NCBI GenBank assembly: GCA_026018925.1
Contig: JAKSZU010000007.1
Span: forward strand, 91,776,328-91,840,327
Origin: Tupaia tana
Taxonomy: Eukaryota > Chordata > Mammalia > Scandentia > Tupaiidae
DNA: 64,000 nt
Direction of reading: 5' to 3'
In this document: piece after piece, positions 22,435 to 34,384 of the stretch
How positions within the stretch are numbered: the stretch's first letter is position 1
Layout: every line of letters starts with the position of its first letter
Position numbers and translations under genes: made by a program
The notes under the pieces: generated by a model
What the model saw: the letters and a program-made list of their open reading frames with translations, nothing else
Databases searched by the model: none
What the model was told of the DNA's origin: nothing

Positions 22435-22668
22435 TGGTGGCTCAGAGCCAGTGTGACCCTGCAGACAAATTTCCTGGTTCAAATCCTGGCTCCACCACTT
22501 CCTAGTTCTTTGGGCAAATTATTAATCCTTCCTTAGTTTCCCGAAGTTTCTCCTTAGCTTTCTGTACAATGAGGACGTTACCATACCTCTTTTGCTGGGT
22601 TACTGTGAACACACAAATCTCTCAGTGCCTGGCACAGAGTAATACGTGTTGATTATTGATGGTCTTAT
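22435..22668 (+). mobile_element. MIR, near full length
   Basis: TTCAAATCCTGGCTCCACCA, TTTGGGCAAATTATTAATCC, TCTGTACAATGAGGACGTTA and GTGCCTGGCACAGAGTAATA. Confidence 0.9.
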
Positions 22669-22850
22669 AGGGCTTCATCGTCCCCTTTCAGCCTCCTTCC
22701 TTTCTCTCCTTGGTGGCCGGGAAGCTCAAAGAAAACATTGTTTCCTAATTAGGTTCATGGGAAAGTTTTCTTTCCCTCACCCTGCAGGGCTGTCTGAGTG
22801 CTCTTTTTACATACATTTGATTTGAATGTCCTGATATGTATGTATGTTCG

Positions 22851-22851
22851 C

Positions 22852-22892
<41 letters not shown>

Positions 22893-22893
22893 T
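22851..22893. repeat. (TA)n(CA)n compound microsatellite
   Basis: About 12 TA units run directly into about 7 CA units. Confidence 0.95.
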
Positions 22894-23599
22894 ATAAAGT
22901 GTACAGAGTTGCATGTATTTCATTATAAACTTTCCTATTCTTTCTAGAAATAGCAGAATACATAGAATTTTATGAAAACCAACAGGGAAGGCAGCAAGCG
23001 TCACAGCCTCTTGTCAGGGCCGGCCCGTCCCTTCCTTTGTACTCCGTGGCTTCAATGGTGACAGCGGAGCCGGTGTCCTGAAGCAGAGGCACTGGCGCTG
23101 CCTGGACGTCGCTCCTGCCTGCCTCCCACATGCACATACCGCCTCGCCCAAGGCCGGGGCACCTTAGCATGTAGCAGAGATCGAGGGGTGAGCTGAGGGG
23201 CTCAGACCCCGGTGTCGGATTCCGTGACAGCAGCCGTGTTCCTTGGTGGTCTGATGCCCAGATTCTGCACGGCATTAGCTCCTCTGAGAAGCGTCTCCCG
23301 GTTCTTCTATAAGGGCAGGGGCTCAGGACGGAGAGGGCGAGGACTGCCGCCTTCCCACCCACGGGCGGCTCTGGCCCCCAACCCATTCCTTCCTTCCTTC
23401 AGCTGTTCTCGCCTCCAGCTCCCCGGGGCTGAGCATGCCTGGTGAGCGGCCGTCCCCGCCTCGCAGAGCGCCCAGAAAGGCGTGTGGACAGGAAGTGGGC
23501 GTGCGGGGACGTGCGTGAGTGCTGCCACTGCTGTCCCCGGGCACCTGGCCCCATGGGGCTTCTCTTCCCCGACGTTGAATGTACGTGTAACACTAACTA

Positions 23600-23850
23600 C
23601 GTCGTTTATTGAGGGCTGACTGTGTGCTCAGAGCTGTGCGAAGCCTTCAGCCTGCATTAGCTCACTGACCCCCAAGCCCTCTGACTGTAGACCCGGAAGT
23701 GAACTGTAGGCGTTGGGCCCGAGTGTTTGGTTCCACGGCGACAACAGAAGGTGTTTCCTAGTTGTCTGCTGTCACAGGTGGGGAAGTGGGACGGAGCAGG
23801 GATGTGCCTTACCCAAGGCCACACAGCATGGGTCAGAAACAGAACTGAGT
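23600..23850 (-). mobile_element. MIR fragment
   Basis: ATTGAGGGCTGACTGTGTGC, CAGCCTGCATTAGCTCACTG, then GCCTTACCCAAGGCCACACA and GCATGGGTCAGAAACAGAAC. Antisense, gapped. Confidence 0.7.
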
Positions 23851-24324
23851 GTCAAGAACCCACACAGTCAGCATCTGCCGTGTCCACCTTCCCGTGGGAA
23901 GAACCAAGTAAGCCCGGGTAGGGGCGACTGCGGCCGTAGGGGCAGGAAGAGGGGGCTGTGGGGCGGAGGGGTGCCTGGCAGACCCTCCCGTGGCATCCGA
24001 GGTTTGCCCTCTCCTCTTCTGGAGCCCGGGTCACCAGAGCCAGACTGCAGACGTGTTTACCAGGGTGCCAGACAGCAGACTCGGGGAACGCGGAAACGGC
24101 ATTAAATAACGCTGAATCACGGGGTGGAAAGGCCCCGTCCCTCTCCCCTGCCCCTGATCACTCACGGAGAAAGTCTGTTTCCTGCCAGCGCGTCTCTAAC
24201 ACCCCTCTGACAGCTCCTAATCTCCCTGATCAGTGGGGGAAGCGGGCCTCGGGCTCAGACCCCACTAGGAGCTGGACGATGCCAGTTCTTGTGCAGAGCT
24301 CAGGTTGCGTATTAGTATCTCACG

Positions 24325-24490
24325 AACACACATGGCACCTTCTCAATGCTTGACACACGTAACCTCAGTGCAGCCTCGTTACAGCTCCATGAGATGCGCA
24401 CTATTACTCCTCTTACAGATGAGTAAACTGAGGCACAGAGAGGGCAGTAACTTGCCTGAGGTGTACGGCTAGGGACTGTCAGAGCCTGCC
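24325..24490 (-). mobile_element. MIR fragment
   Basis: GCACTATTACTCCTCTTACA, GATGAGTAAACTGAGGCACA and GCAGTAACTTGCCTGAG. Clear antisense MIR core. Confidence 0.88.
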
Positions 24491-25094
24491 CTCTGGACCA
24501 TCTCCCCAGCTGCCTCTGGGCAGAGGAAGGGTGCCGGCTTTCTTCCAGGTCCAGTCGTAACCTGGTTTGTCCTGTACTGGGGAATCCATGTCCAACAAGG
24601 TGACCCATTTAGAAGCCACGTGGACTTCACGTGGTTCCGTGGATCTGACCAGTCTTGACACTAGTGCGGGAACAACCGAAGTTTGAAAAGTTAGTCCGAG
24701 TCCTTCATTTGCTGAAGCTCAGAGAGGGGACAGGGCCAGACGGTCACACAGCAAGGGAACCTTTAAGCCCCGAGGATGGCTAGGGGCTCTGCCTACCGCC
24801 CACGCCTGTCTGCCTCTGGCACGTGGGCTGATGGGCACAGGCGGAGGCGTGCTCACCTGCCCGGAGGTCCCGGTGCTGTAACAGGATCCCTGTCATCTGC
24901 TGTTCCCGGCACGGGCACGCCCGAGTCCCGAGGAGTCAGCATGTTGACCACAGCTAGCCGACTCCCCTGTCTCCGCCGTCACAGCTGGGCCCCTTAACCA
25001 GAGCAGGAAGCTCTGTCCTCAGCCTGCTGCTCAGTGCTCACTTCCCCATTCCCAGGCCTTTCCAGAAGCTTCTACGGCCTCTTCCTGGGAGACG

Positions 25095-25200
25095 TGAGCT
25101 CACCCGGGTTCAAATCCGGTTCTGCCACATCTCTACCAGTGGCCTTCCTGAGGGTGCTCGCCCTGCTGAGCTTCGATGTCATCAATAATATGGGTATGGA
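25095..25200 (+). mobile_element. MIR fragment
   Basis: GGGTTCAAATCCGGTTCTGC, CACATCTCTACCAGTGGCCT and GATGTCATCAATAATATGGG. Confidence 0.7.
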
Positions 25201-25507
25201 AAAGACCAGGGGTGTCGGCCAGGAGGACCACGAGGTGGGGCGTGCTGCCACGCAGAGGCAGGGTGGAGGTGGCCACTGAGTTCCCGTCAGCGTGGCCTCA
25301 CGCAGGGCCGTCTCTCTGTCACGGAGGCCGGCAGGCTTCTATTCCATGGGCGTGCAGAATGAAGTCGTGTCGCCGTCCCCATTACAGAGATGGAAAAACC
25401 AAGGCCCCAGGGGGCAGCCAGCACCTCTCAGTCAGGTACTGCTGGAATTCCCGGCTTTGGGCCTTGGCGCTCACTGGTTCCTACGGCCTTGGGTGAGTCA
25501 GCCTGTG

Positions 25508-25526
25508 TTTAAAAGTTTATATATTT
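25508..25526 (-). mobile_element. Element C, left piece
   Basis: TAAAAGTTTATATATTTG resembles the T-rich left end of the C copy at 13374. It appears to be separated from the rest (25771 onward) by the SINE between them. Short, hence uncertain. Confidence 0.35.
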
Positions 25527-25770
25527 GGGGGCCAGCAGGTGGTGTAGTGGTTAAGGTGTTGGACTCCTATGTGGCCGACCATGGTTTGAGTCCTGGACCC
25601 AGTAACTTGAAATTCACACCGGCCGTGTGTGCGTGCATGCCCCAAATCCAGAGAGGTGAAAGGAGAAGGGACTATGGCATGGCCAACCCCCCGGGGGGTG
25701 ATTTCTCACTTTCTGTCTCTCAAACTAGCACACATGCCCTTATAGCAAAGATCTCTCAAGGAAAAAAGAA
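25527..25770 (+). mobile_element. tRNA-derived SINE, tSINE-B
   Basis: GGGGGCCAGCAGGTGGTGTA, GTGGTTAAGGTGTTGGACTC, B box GGTTTGAGTCC, body core and the tail GCAAAGATCTCTCAAGGAAA. Confidence 0.93.
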
Positions 25771-25985
25771 ACGTATTTCTTACACAAGAGGGAAAGATAC
25801 ATCTAGAGATAGAGAGAAGCACCCTCGACAGGGTCTCCAGGCCAAAGTGCACACCCCAGCTTTGGCCAGCCTGGATCACAGATCCAAGTGCACACACACC
25901 CGCCATGCACAGGGAGACCACAGGACGTGACCCGGGACCTTCCCACACACTGTTACCACCTCACCGCTGCGGCCGGCCCTCAGGC
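25771..25985 (-). mobile_element. Second SINE-like element (label C)
   Basis: CGTATTTCTTACACAAGAGG, AGATAGAGAGAAGCACCC, GACCCGGGACCTTCCCACAC and a terminal GCTGCGGCCGGCCCT share order with 13374-13602. The reverse complement begins GGGCCGGCCGCAGCGG, like a tRNA-SINE head. Confidence 0.5.
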
Positions 25986-26194
25986 CTAGTGTAGACAGAA
26001 AGATCACTGTGCAACATTTTTTAAAAATTACCATGTAAACAGGACATAAAAGGAATTAAACCCCACTTTCCCGTAAGAGCCTCTGAAAAGGGCCTGGCTG
26101 GAGTTGGATTCCGGCTGATATTTTGTCTCCCATTCATCCTTTCGGTCAACAGTCTTTTCTCACCTGCCGCTGGGTGAGGCATCTTGGTATGGAA

Positions 26195-26430
26195 GTTAAA
26201 CTGAGCCCTGGATTTGGGAAACCCCAGATTTCTGTTCCGGCTCCCCCACTTCCTGGCTGTGTGACCCTGGGCAGTGGCTTCACGTGAACTCTCTGAACTT
26301 CAGGCTCCTTGGCTGCCGAATGGGGGTGCCTTTCCAGGTGCAGGTTAACTGAGCCCCTGTGTGTGAAAGGCATGGCGCACGTACTGGCCCCTGGTGGGCG
26401 CTTGACCAATGACAGCTACTGTTACTGTCA
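26195..26430 (+). mobile_element. MIR, near full length
   Basis: GGCTGTGTGACCCTGGGCAG, CTCTCTGAACTTCAGGCTCC, GAATGGGGGTGCC and CTGGTGGGCGCTTGACCAAT. Confidence 0.88.
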
Positions 26431-26439
26431 TCATTGCTA

Positions 26440-28265
26440 CCCCTGGGGCCTCACTGGGCTCTGAGGCCAGGCCAGTGCCTTCGGTCCTTCTGGTGCCCCG
26501 ATGGAGAAGCCAGCCGCGGCCACGGCAGGCTTCCAGAGTGAAGGCAAGGGCGTCCCGGCAGAGGGACCAGCTGAGCAGAACTCAGAGTCCGGAGGGGGAG
26601 CTGGCTCTGCCTTTGGCGGTTCTCTGGCTGTGTGTGGGGGAGCGGCAGGAGATGAGGCTGCTGAGTAGACGGCCCGGGGGACAGTTTGTCGGGGAGCTTG
26701 ACAAGGTTAAGGATCTTCCTCGAACACCCTTCACTTCCCCTCAATAACCTGGTGTGGATCTATCATCCCCGTGTTTATCTAAACCCGTTCTGGACCCATT
26801 TGTACCTTCCGCCTCTCCAGCTCTCCGTGTAATGAGCTCCAGATGTGGTGCACAGGCCTCCCCCAGACTCCCCCCACAGCCCAGGGGTGCCGGCATTGGG
26901 GGGCGAGTCCTCCTCCACCAGCAACATGTCCCGAAAGACGGAGGGACTCAGGGGCTGCTCCTGCTCGGGCTCCCCGTCACACACTCAGATTCGAGTTGGG
27001 GTGGTCCTGGAGTGTGAGTGTTCCACATGCCAGGGCATCCAGGGGCTCCCCAGGGCCACCCCTGAGCTTTTGGAGATTTTGGAGCCCCTGTGGCCGACCA
27101 GCCAGCGCAGAAGAGGCAGCAGAAGCTCTTTCCACCCACAAAGATATCAGAAAGGTCCCCAAACCGAGCCAAAAGTTAGGGCTTCTGGAGGGCTCAGCAC
27201 CTTTCTGTGCTGCGGTTCTCGGGTGTCCATGGCGAGCTCTGCCACCTCGGGCCCAGTTCTCGCTGCTCCGAATGACCAGCTTGCTGTGTGCTGGGGTAAG
27301 CGTATTAGGAAGGAAGGCACGTGTCCTTACCTTGAATAAGGCATCGGTGTCTCTGATGCCCACAGAAGGCAGCAGGGACTCAGTGTAGCAGTTCCAGCTC
27401 CAGCCAAGGACACTAGTCAGCCAGACTCCCGCTGCAGGGACAGGAGGGGAGCCCGAGGCCTGGGTTTTGGGACCCAAGAGGACACAAGGAGGCAGACACA
27501 GATGGTGCCATGTGTGTCGTGGAGCCAGGCACTGCCATGGGCTGGGACCAGCTGCAGCCAGGTGGAGGCCCCACCTGCCTCACCTGAGGCTGCTCCGGGG
27601 AGGTCCCCTATAGGTCCCGATGGCGGTGAGGACGTACTGCGGGCACTGGGCATTTTCGAAGCCCTGGACAGAAGAGAGGGGCCCGTGGTGGAGGTGAGCA
27701 GCAGGTGAGGTGAGGAGCCTGCACCCCAGAGACCCGTCTCCTGCTCTCTCTCTTAGAAGAGACCAGCATGTTTCCCAGAGCTTCGAACCTCACTGGTCCC
27801 AAAGGAAACATTCTCGCTGAAGGATCGGGGACTGAAAAGAGCTGGAAAGGGGAAGCATTCTCACTGCACCAGTCTGCAGTGCAGGCCAGGTACCCCCGAG
27901 TCCTCTCGCACACCGCCCCGGGAGGAAACAGCACAGAGGAGGGATTTGCCCGAGGCCCATGGCAAGCCAGAAAACTCGTTTTTCTTTTCATGGAACTGGC
28001 TTGCCTGTCCTGAATCATTTCACTCGTTACCATTTTCCAAAGCATTTTTAGGCAGAGGCAGGGAAAGGGTCTCCCAAATTTGAATGGGCGGGAGGCCACC
28101 TTCAGCCAAGGCATGTGCTCGTTGCAAGAAGCCACAGCCTCAGAAAGGTCCCTCTATCCCCTGGTCCAGGCACTGATATTAGAGAAACACCAGAGGACCA
28201 AGGGGAAAACCATCTCACTAAGTTTTAAGGAGGCTTCTTGGAGGAGGGGCTTCCTGGGGGAGCTT
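26440..28265. other. GC-rich intronic stretch with no recognised feature
   Basis: Open frames of up to 180 codons on both strands, mutually overlapping, with no domain or repeat similarity I can name. Confidence 0.45.
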
Positions 28266-28267
28266 GA

Positions 28268-28440
28268 GGCACTGGGTTTGAACCTTCACTTTGCCCCCTC
28301 ACTGGCCACACGACCTTGGACAATTACTTCACTTTTCTGTGCCTCAGTTTCCTTATCTGTCAGATGGGATAACACAGTACCTATCTCACAGGAGCGTGGA
28401 GGAAGTTAACTGAGTTACACAGAAATGCTTCCGTGGCCCG
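28268..28440 (+). mobile_element. MIR fragment
   Basis: GGTTTGAACCTTCACTTTGC, CGACCTTGGACAATTACTTC, TGTGCCTCAGTTTCCTTATC and AGATGGGATAACACAGTACC. Confidence 0.88.
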
Positions 28441-28449
28441 CACCACTGC

Positions 28450-29570
28450 CGCGTGTGCGCGCTGGTGTTTTATCGTGAGGGAGGAAAGCAAGGAGCCTGA
28501 CCTGGGTTTAGGCCTATGGACGGCGGAGCAGCTTCCTGGCTATGGATCATCTGATGCAGTCCTTGTGACTCTAGAGCATAAGTGACATGCCCAAGGGCAC
28601 GCCGTGGGGGTGCAGCCCCATGCAGCCAGGCCTTGGTGTTTGCTGCCTGGACTTGGGCAAAGGAGGAGGTGGGAACATGCAGGAGAAAGGCTCCAAACCC
28701 GCGTCTGGGGTGAGGCAGGGGCTGTCCGGCTGGACTAACTCAGGAATTCTGGGGGAAGAAGTGTGTGCTTTCTCCCACAGGCGCTGGGGAGCCATGACAA
28801 GCCATGAGCAGGGAGTGACATGATAAAAGGGGTGTTCAGGAAAGGTCTGCATGGCTGCGGTTTCAGGATGGATGGGCGGCTGGGCGGCGGAGAGGTCCAG
28901 AGGGGAGGTGGGAAGGTCCGCTGGGCAGCTCGCCTGGGGCGGTTCCCTGGGAGCTGTGCAGGAGCCTTCAGGCAGACTGACCCCTGGAACCCGGCACCAG
29001 GCCCAGCCGGGTCGGGGCCCAGGGCTGAGGTGCTGGCTGGACCCCAGAGACCCAGCCCTCCTTCCCGTGGCTGGTGCAAGCTTCTGGAGGCTGGGTTGAG
29101 CAGGCTGGCCTCCTGCAGATTTATGAGGTGTTGGGGAAGCGGCCAGGGGTGCGGGGTGCGGGGGCGGTGGGCGTGTGAGACGGGGCTGCTGGGAGAGGAG
29201 GACATCCTCCAGCCCAGGACGCGCACGACCTCATTTCCGCTCGGGACCAGCCGCCCGCAGACCACTGTCCTCATTCATTGCCAAGCCCTGCTCTGGGCCA
29301 GGCTCAGGACCAGCCCCTGCTGCCTCAGTTCTCCCCACAGACACTCGGAGGGGTGGGGAGTAGAAAGGGGCCCCACACCAGAACCCTCGGTGTGAGGAGC
29401 CCTGCCTCAGTGGTGCTGACTGCAGCAGGGAGCCCCGCGGCCGACTGAAGTTCAGGTCCCGGGCAACCTGGAACACGCTGGTGCCTGACACCCACAGGCC
29501 TGACTAGCTGGGGAGCCGAGGGATGGTGACCCTGGTGTGACAAGGCCATCTAGGGGGCCTGTTCCCCTCA
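28450..29570. other. GC-rich intronic stretch
   Basis: About 28790-28870 (AGCCATGAGCAGGGAGTGAC, ATGATAAAAGG) recalls a dispersed eutherian repeat I cannot name. The rest is unique. Confidence 0.4.
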
Positions 29571-29789
29571 CTTGCTTTCTCTCTCATGAAGGAAATGAAG
29601 CTTAAAGTATTTATTTAAAAAGGAAAAAAAGGAACCCAGATAGGACGAAGCTGTAGGAAGAATGTACTGGAGCCTCCTGCACCAGGGTCTGAAGACGTCT
29701 ATGAGACGAAAGCAGGTTACAGGCAGTACGCAGGGCAGGCGACCACGCGTGACTTCCCGAGGAAGGAAGGCACACTTACGCCTCTGTAA

Positions 29790-29960
29790 ACACATCCTGT
29801 GTGCTGTAAAGTGTCTACCCGATGTCTAATTGTGACTACCTCGGGGAAGAGCCTTCGCTTTGCACTTTATACCCATCTGTATTGTCTCAATATCTTAAAA
29901 TAAACATAGACTTTTTTTACTTTAAGACTTTCTCAAAACTCAGAGTCGTAGTAGAGGTGA
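29790..29960 (+). mobile_element. L1M-type 3' UTR fragment
   Basis: TAATTGTGACTACCTCGGGG, CCATCTGTATTGTCTCAATA and TCTTAAAATAAACATAGACT resemble the end of old L1 elements. Confidence 0.5.
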
Positions 29961-30069
29961 TGCTGGAGAGAGGAAGGAGGGCCTCATTCTCTCGGGTGGC
30001 AGATAAGCTGCTCTTTTGGGGGCTGGAGGGGGGCCCAGGCCTTGGGTCATCCTGGAGTTCTTAGTTCTC

Positions 30070-30205
30070 TGACTGCTGAGAGCCTCACCCTCTGGGAGAC
30101 CCCAGGCAGAGCCGTGGGCCTCTGAGCGAGATTTTCATCTCCGTGAGCCTCAGTTTTCCCGTCTGTGTAACGGGCATCCTAATGACATTGAAATGTCTCA
30201 CTGTT
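30070..30205 (+). mobile_element. MIR fragment
   Basis: CTCCGTGAGCCTCAGTTTTC followed by CCGTCTGTGTAACGGGCATC and AATGACATTGAAATG. Confidence 0.7.
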
Positions 30206-30854
30206 ATTTTTTTAGGTGTGAGGATCCCCAAACTCCTGAGGTCTGGAAAGTACCTTGCCAGATGTCCACCATCCCAACCTGGGAAGGCAGAGGGTCAGGA
30301 AGGCCATTGTGGAGGGACCCAAGCAGAGGCAATTCCTCCTGGGAGCTGGACACAGGCAGGGGGGACAGTCAGCGCCTCGTCAGGGCACCAGGCAGTCCTT
30401 GGATCAAGGTCTGTGTGGTTGGGGATCTGGTGGCACGGGCATTGCCTCTCGTCAGAGACCCGAGGGCATCTACAAGCAGGGCACCCTGCCATCACATCCC
30501 CAGAGCGCTACCCTGAAGCCGGGGCAGATTCTGGTTGCCACCTGGGGCCTAGGAGACTGGACACAAGCCCCTGTGCCCCTCCCACAGTCTCTCTGGACAT
30601 GAGCCAGGTCTCCTCCCTGGGCCTCGTTTTCTCCTTCTGTGACGTGGTGGCCGGGCCCATCTCGGGGACACCCCGGTCGTCTGTAGTCTGTGCGGTTAGA
30701 GCTAGTTGTTGGGACAGTTCACGGCCTCGCCCCCCAGCACGGGAGGAGCCCGGTCCCCACGTGGGCCCAGCGGTGTCTGGTGGGGATGGATGAGTCAATG
30801 ATTTAACCAGGGAGCACGGCAGAGAACAGCCGAGAAAGGTAACGCGTCTCCTCC

Positions 30855-31235
30855 GGGCCTTTGCCCTGCTGTTTCTTCTGCTTGGAACATTTTTTCCCCA
30901 GCTATTTCCCTGGCTCTCTCCCCACCTTCCACAAAGCATCCCGGAAGAGAGCACTCCACTCGGAGGCCAGCACAGCCACCGGTCGCCGTGGCCTCGAGGG
31001 AAACCCTCGTCTCACCTGCCTCCTTTGTGTCCCTGGCGTATCCCCTGCACCGCTCGGTGGGCACAGCTGGTACATTCTATGGCTCGTAGTGGCGACCCAT
31101 CTGCCCTGTGTCCTTCTGGCCACCACCCCCCTGCCATTATCTGCATCACCCCCGCCTGGCTCTCATTCTCCAAGTCTGCCGAACTCAGATGAGGCCTGGG
31201 GTGGACCCTCAGTGAAGGTCTGAGGAATGAATGAA
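30855..31235 (+). mobile_element. L2 fragment
   Basis: GGGCCTTTGCCCTGCTGTTT, CTTCTGCTTGGAACATTTTT, GCATCCCGGAAGAGAGCACT and a final AGGAATGAATGAAGTC. Confidence 0.75.
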
Positions 31236-31270
31236 GTCCATGTTGCAGGGCTGTCATAAGAAAAGCACGA

Positions 31271-31543
31271 GATGGGGCCAGCTGCTGGCTTGGTGGCAAG
31301 GCACTGGATCCCACATGGCCGATTGTGCGCTCCAGGGCCAGGCAGCTTGAAAAACAGACTGGGCATGTGTGCGCTCGTGCCCAAAATCCCGAGAGGAGAG
31401 TGGAGGAAAAGAGACCGTGGCATGGCCATCTCTCCGGGGAGTGCTTTCTCTCTCTTTTTCTCTTTCTCTCTCCCCTTCTCTCTGTCTTTGCCTCTCTTCA
31501 GTGAGCACACATACCCTATTTCAAATTTTTTTTTAAAAGTTTG
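31271..31543 (+). mobile_element. tRNA-derived SINE, tSINE-B
   Basis: GGGGCCAGCTGCTGGCTTGG, GGCAAGGCACTGGATCCCAC, a weak B box, then CCCAAAATCCCGAGAGGAGA. Its tail holds the insertion point of the next SINE. Confidence 0.9.
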
Positions 31544-31806
31544 GCACCAGCAGTTGGCGTAATGGCTATGTCGCTGGTCTCCCAAGTAGTCGATCGCAAT
31601 TCGAGTCCCAGACCTGGTGGCTTAAACTCACACCAGGCGCGTGTGCGTGCGTGCCCAAGATCCCAAGAGGAGAAAGGTGGAGAAGGGATTGCGGCATGGC
31701 CATCCCCCCTGGGGAGTGATTTCTCACTTTCTGTTTCTCTGTCGCTCTCTTTCTGGCGAGCGCACACGCCCTATAGCAAAAACCTGTCCAAAAAAAGAAA
31801 AAATAA
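31544..31806 (+). mobile_element. tRNA-derived SINE, tSINE-A, inserted at the tail of the previous one
   Basis: GCACCAGCAGTTGGCGTAAT, GGCTATGTCGCTGGTCTCCC and GCGAGCGCACACGCCCTATA. TTTTAAA(A)GTTT occurs at both ends (about 31533 and 31810), which supports a separate, later insertion. Confidence 0.93.
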
Positions 31807-31829
31807 ATTATTTTAAAGTTTGAGACGGC

Positions 31830-32590
31830 CATAGGGACTGTGTCTTGCGAACTGGGAAGCACGTGCCCGAGTCCATTGCTCTGCCTTTTAGGTCGGGCGT
31901 ATGTGAGGCTGGGTCCACACCACAGGCTCGGCCATTTCCACCACCCACCCTGTGTGTTCTGGCACACTCTCACAGGGTCAATTAGCAGCTCCCCTTCCTT
32001 GATGGCAGTCGCACTCTCTGGAGGGGCGGCCCTCTCCTACAACCCACGGCCAGGCTGCCTGGTGGATCCTGGGGCCTGTGGCCTCAGTGCCCGACTCTGG
32101 GCCCCACTGACTGTAGGCCTGGGTGTGTAGGAGGGCAGAGAGGCCCAGGGCCTGCCACACCCTCTGGGCCCACCAGCCTGAGGCTTCTGCACTTAACTGC
32201 TTCAAAATGCATCTGTTCCCTGATTTGCTATAGATGCCACATGTCTGAGGCGGGTCAGGGGAATCACACACCTCACCCACCCATTAGACAGAGACTGAGA
32301 CTCGGAGAACGTCACGCCTGGTTTGCTCAGAGCATAATCCCACCCAGCCCTGTCCTCCAAGACCCTGGTGGGGATGGGGCACAGAAATAATGATAGCCCG
32401 GGGTGGGGTAGCGCACAGGGAAAGGGGGCCCGGGGAGCTGAGGATGAGGGTGACGTTGCAGCCAGGCCCTGATGGCTGAGCTGAGATTGGCAGGTCGGGA
32501 GAGCCAGGGACCTTGCCTGAGGTCCGTTCTGACCTGGCCTGGCAGTGGGATCTCACCGTTTACGGACAGGGATGACAGAGCCGTGGTTAC
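31830..32590. other. Intronic stretch with no recognised feature
   Basis: Unique sequence. A short MIR-like CCTGCCTGAGGT-type block at about 32500-32560 is too brief to call. Confidence 0.4.
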
Positions 32591-32596
32591 ACCTGA

Positions 32597-32725
32597 GAGG
32601 TCTTCCAAAAGCTCATGGAAAATGCGAATCAGGAAAACACTGTGCATAGATTTCAAAATTATTTACACCAAAATAAACCTGTTCTTTAACTGCTTCCCTC
32701 AAAACTTGTTAAAGTGCCCTCGTAT
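32597..32725 (+). mobile_element. Palindromic mariner-like MITE, complete
   Basis: Left end GAGGTCTTCCAAAAGCTCAT and right end CAAAACTTGTTAAAGTGCCC are imperfect inverted repeats. The interior (AACACTGTGCATAGATTTC, ACCAAAATAAACCTGTTC) matches a non-autonomous DNA transposon found across placental genomes. The family name is left open. Confidence 0.75.
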
Positions 32726-33144
32726 TGTGGTTTTGCTTCTAAAATCTCCTGTACCCCGTGCCCCGCGTCTCTGGCTCCAAGTGGCCCCAGCCCTGCTGTC
32801 AGGGAGCAGCTGCCCATCCTTCCCACAGCCCAAGCTCCGAGAATCTGCCTCATGTCACCTGGCCACAGGAGGGGGGCACGTGCTGCCGCGTCCGGGGGGG
32901 TGCTAGTGCGGGGGGACACAGCGCAACCGGCCGCGCACACCCAGGCTGTGTGACTCACTCTCCCTCTGCTGCAGCCCACTTTCTCTCCCTGCTCCAAGGA
33001 CCCCCTACTCCCCCAGCCACACCTCAGCAAGGTGGCCTCCGCACAGTGACGGGTAGCCTTGGGACAGTTAGGGTGACAGCGTGGGAACGGCGGCTGTGAC
33101 TCTGGTGGGTCTGAGATCCCGTCTGGCCTTTTTCTCTCATTCTC

Positions 33145-33240
33145 TTCTCAACCCTGCAAAGGAAGATCCCATTTTTCCAGATGAAGACACCACAGCTCAG
33201 AGGGGTGGACTCCCCAAGCCAAGGCCACACAACTCTGCCC
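33145..33240 (-). mobile_element. MIR fragment
   Basis: TTTTTCCAGATGAAGACACC, ACAGCTCAGAGGGGTGGACT and CAAGGCCACACAACTCTGCC. Confidence 0.7.
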
Positions 33241-33599
33241 ACAGCTAAGCCTGATGGTGCCAGTCATTTTGCCAGTGCATGTCCAGCCCAGACCTGTCTG
33301 CGGACTACCCCGGACTGTCCTCATCATGATCGCCTGGGTGGCCACTGAACATCTGGGTTCCCAGCGGCCGGTGCCAGCCTGCCCCAGACCCCTACTCTTC
33401 TGATCATGTGAGGATGAGGGCAGGGCAGGGCCGGGGCTCTGGAAAGGTGCAGCAGTCCGTGGTGGTGCCCAGCCGGCTGCTACCCTGCGCCCCCACCGGG
33501 CCATCTAAAGCCTCACAGATCACGGGAAGCCGAAAACAGAAAACAGTGGGGAGAACTCGGGGCGCTGGCGGTGGTCGCGGGGGGCGGGAGACGCCGGGG

Positions 33600-33712
33600 G
33601 TGAGGGTTATTCTGTGCTGTGCACGTCCCTCTGACTTCTCCGTCTTTTCCAGATCGCCCGTAATGAGCATGTGTGGCTTTTACAATGAGAAAAATAAATA
33701 CGGGAGCATCTG
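33600..33712 (+). mobile_element. L1M-type 3' tail
   Basis: TAATGAGCATGTGTGGCTTT followed by TACAATGAGAAAAATAAATA is the familiar terminus of old L1 copies. Confidence 0.6.
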
Positions 33713-33989
33713 GATGGGAGCAGTTGGGGAGGGGAGAGGGCAGAGCCGCAGAGATGCCGGCGCAGGCGGGGTGGCGGCCTGGCGGCCTGGCTCCCAGGGT
33801 GCTTGTCTCCACCCTCCGTTTCCCCACCTGCAAAATGGGAGGGAGGACCTCAAAGCGGCTGGGAGGCTGAGCAAGCTCATGGCCAGAGCCGACCGTCCCT
33901 CCTTCCTCTCCTGGGCCTCTCTCTCTCTCTCTCTCTGTTTGAAAATAATAATTTATTTAATTTGATTTATTATTACTGTTGTTGCTGTT

Positions 33990-34128
33990 GTTTAAATCTG
34001 CTATGGGGCATGTGTGCTCATGAAAGAGAGAAAGTGAGAAAACAAGCTACCAGGCCTGGGACTTGAACTATGGTCGACTTCGTGAGAGTTCAGTGCCTTA
34101 GCCACCGTGCCACCTGCCAGCCCCTCCT
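33990..34128 (-). mobile_element. tRNA-derived SINE, body-deleted copy
   Basis: Tail complement TATGGGGCATGTGTGCTCAT and AGAGAAAGTGAGAAAACAAG, then almost directly the B-box complement CTGGGACTTGAACTATGGTC and TGCCACCTGCCAGCCCC. The central body of about 100 bp is missing. Junction close to that of the B-short copies. Confidence 0.85.
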
Positions 34129-34384
34129 GGACCTGTCTTTTCCTGGCAGCTGTGCGCCTCGCATCAGTGCCCGCGAGGAGCTCCCGCCCCGACTGGCGCC
34201 CAGACCCTCGTGGCGTGTGCGGGCTGGCAGAGCCCGTTTTACAGATGGGGACCCTGAGGCCCGGCGCAGCCGCAGGCATGGCTGCTGGCTCGCCGTGCAG
34301 CCGTGGGAGGGGCGTGTGTGTGCTCGCTCCGCATCTCTCTCCGGCAGCGCCTTGCTCAGTACGTGTGAGGGGGCAGCAAGTCAC

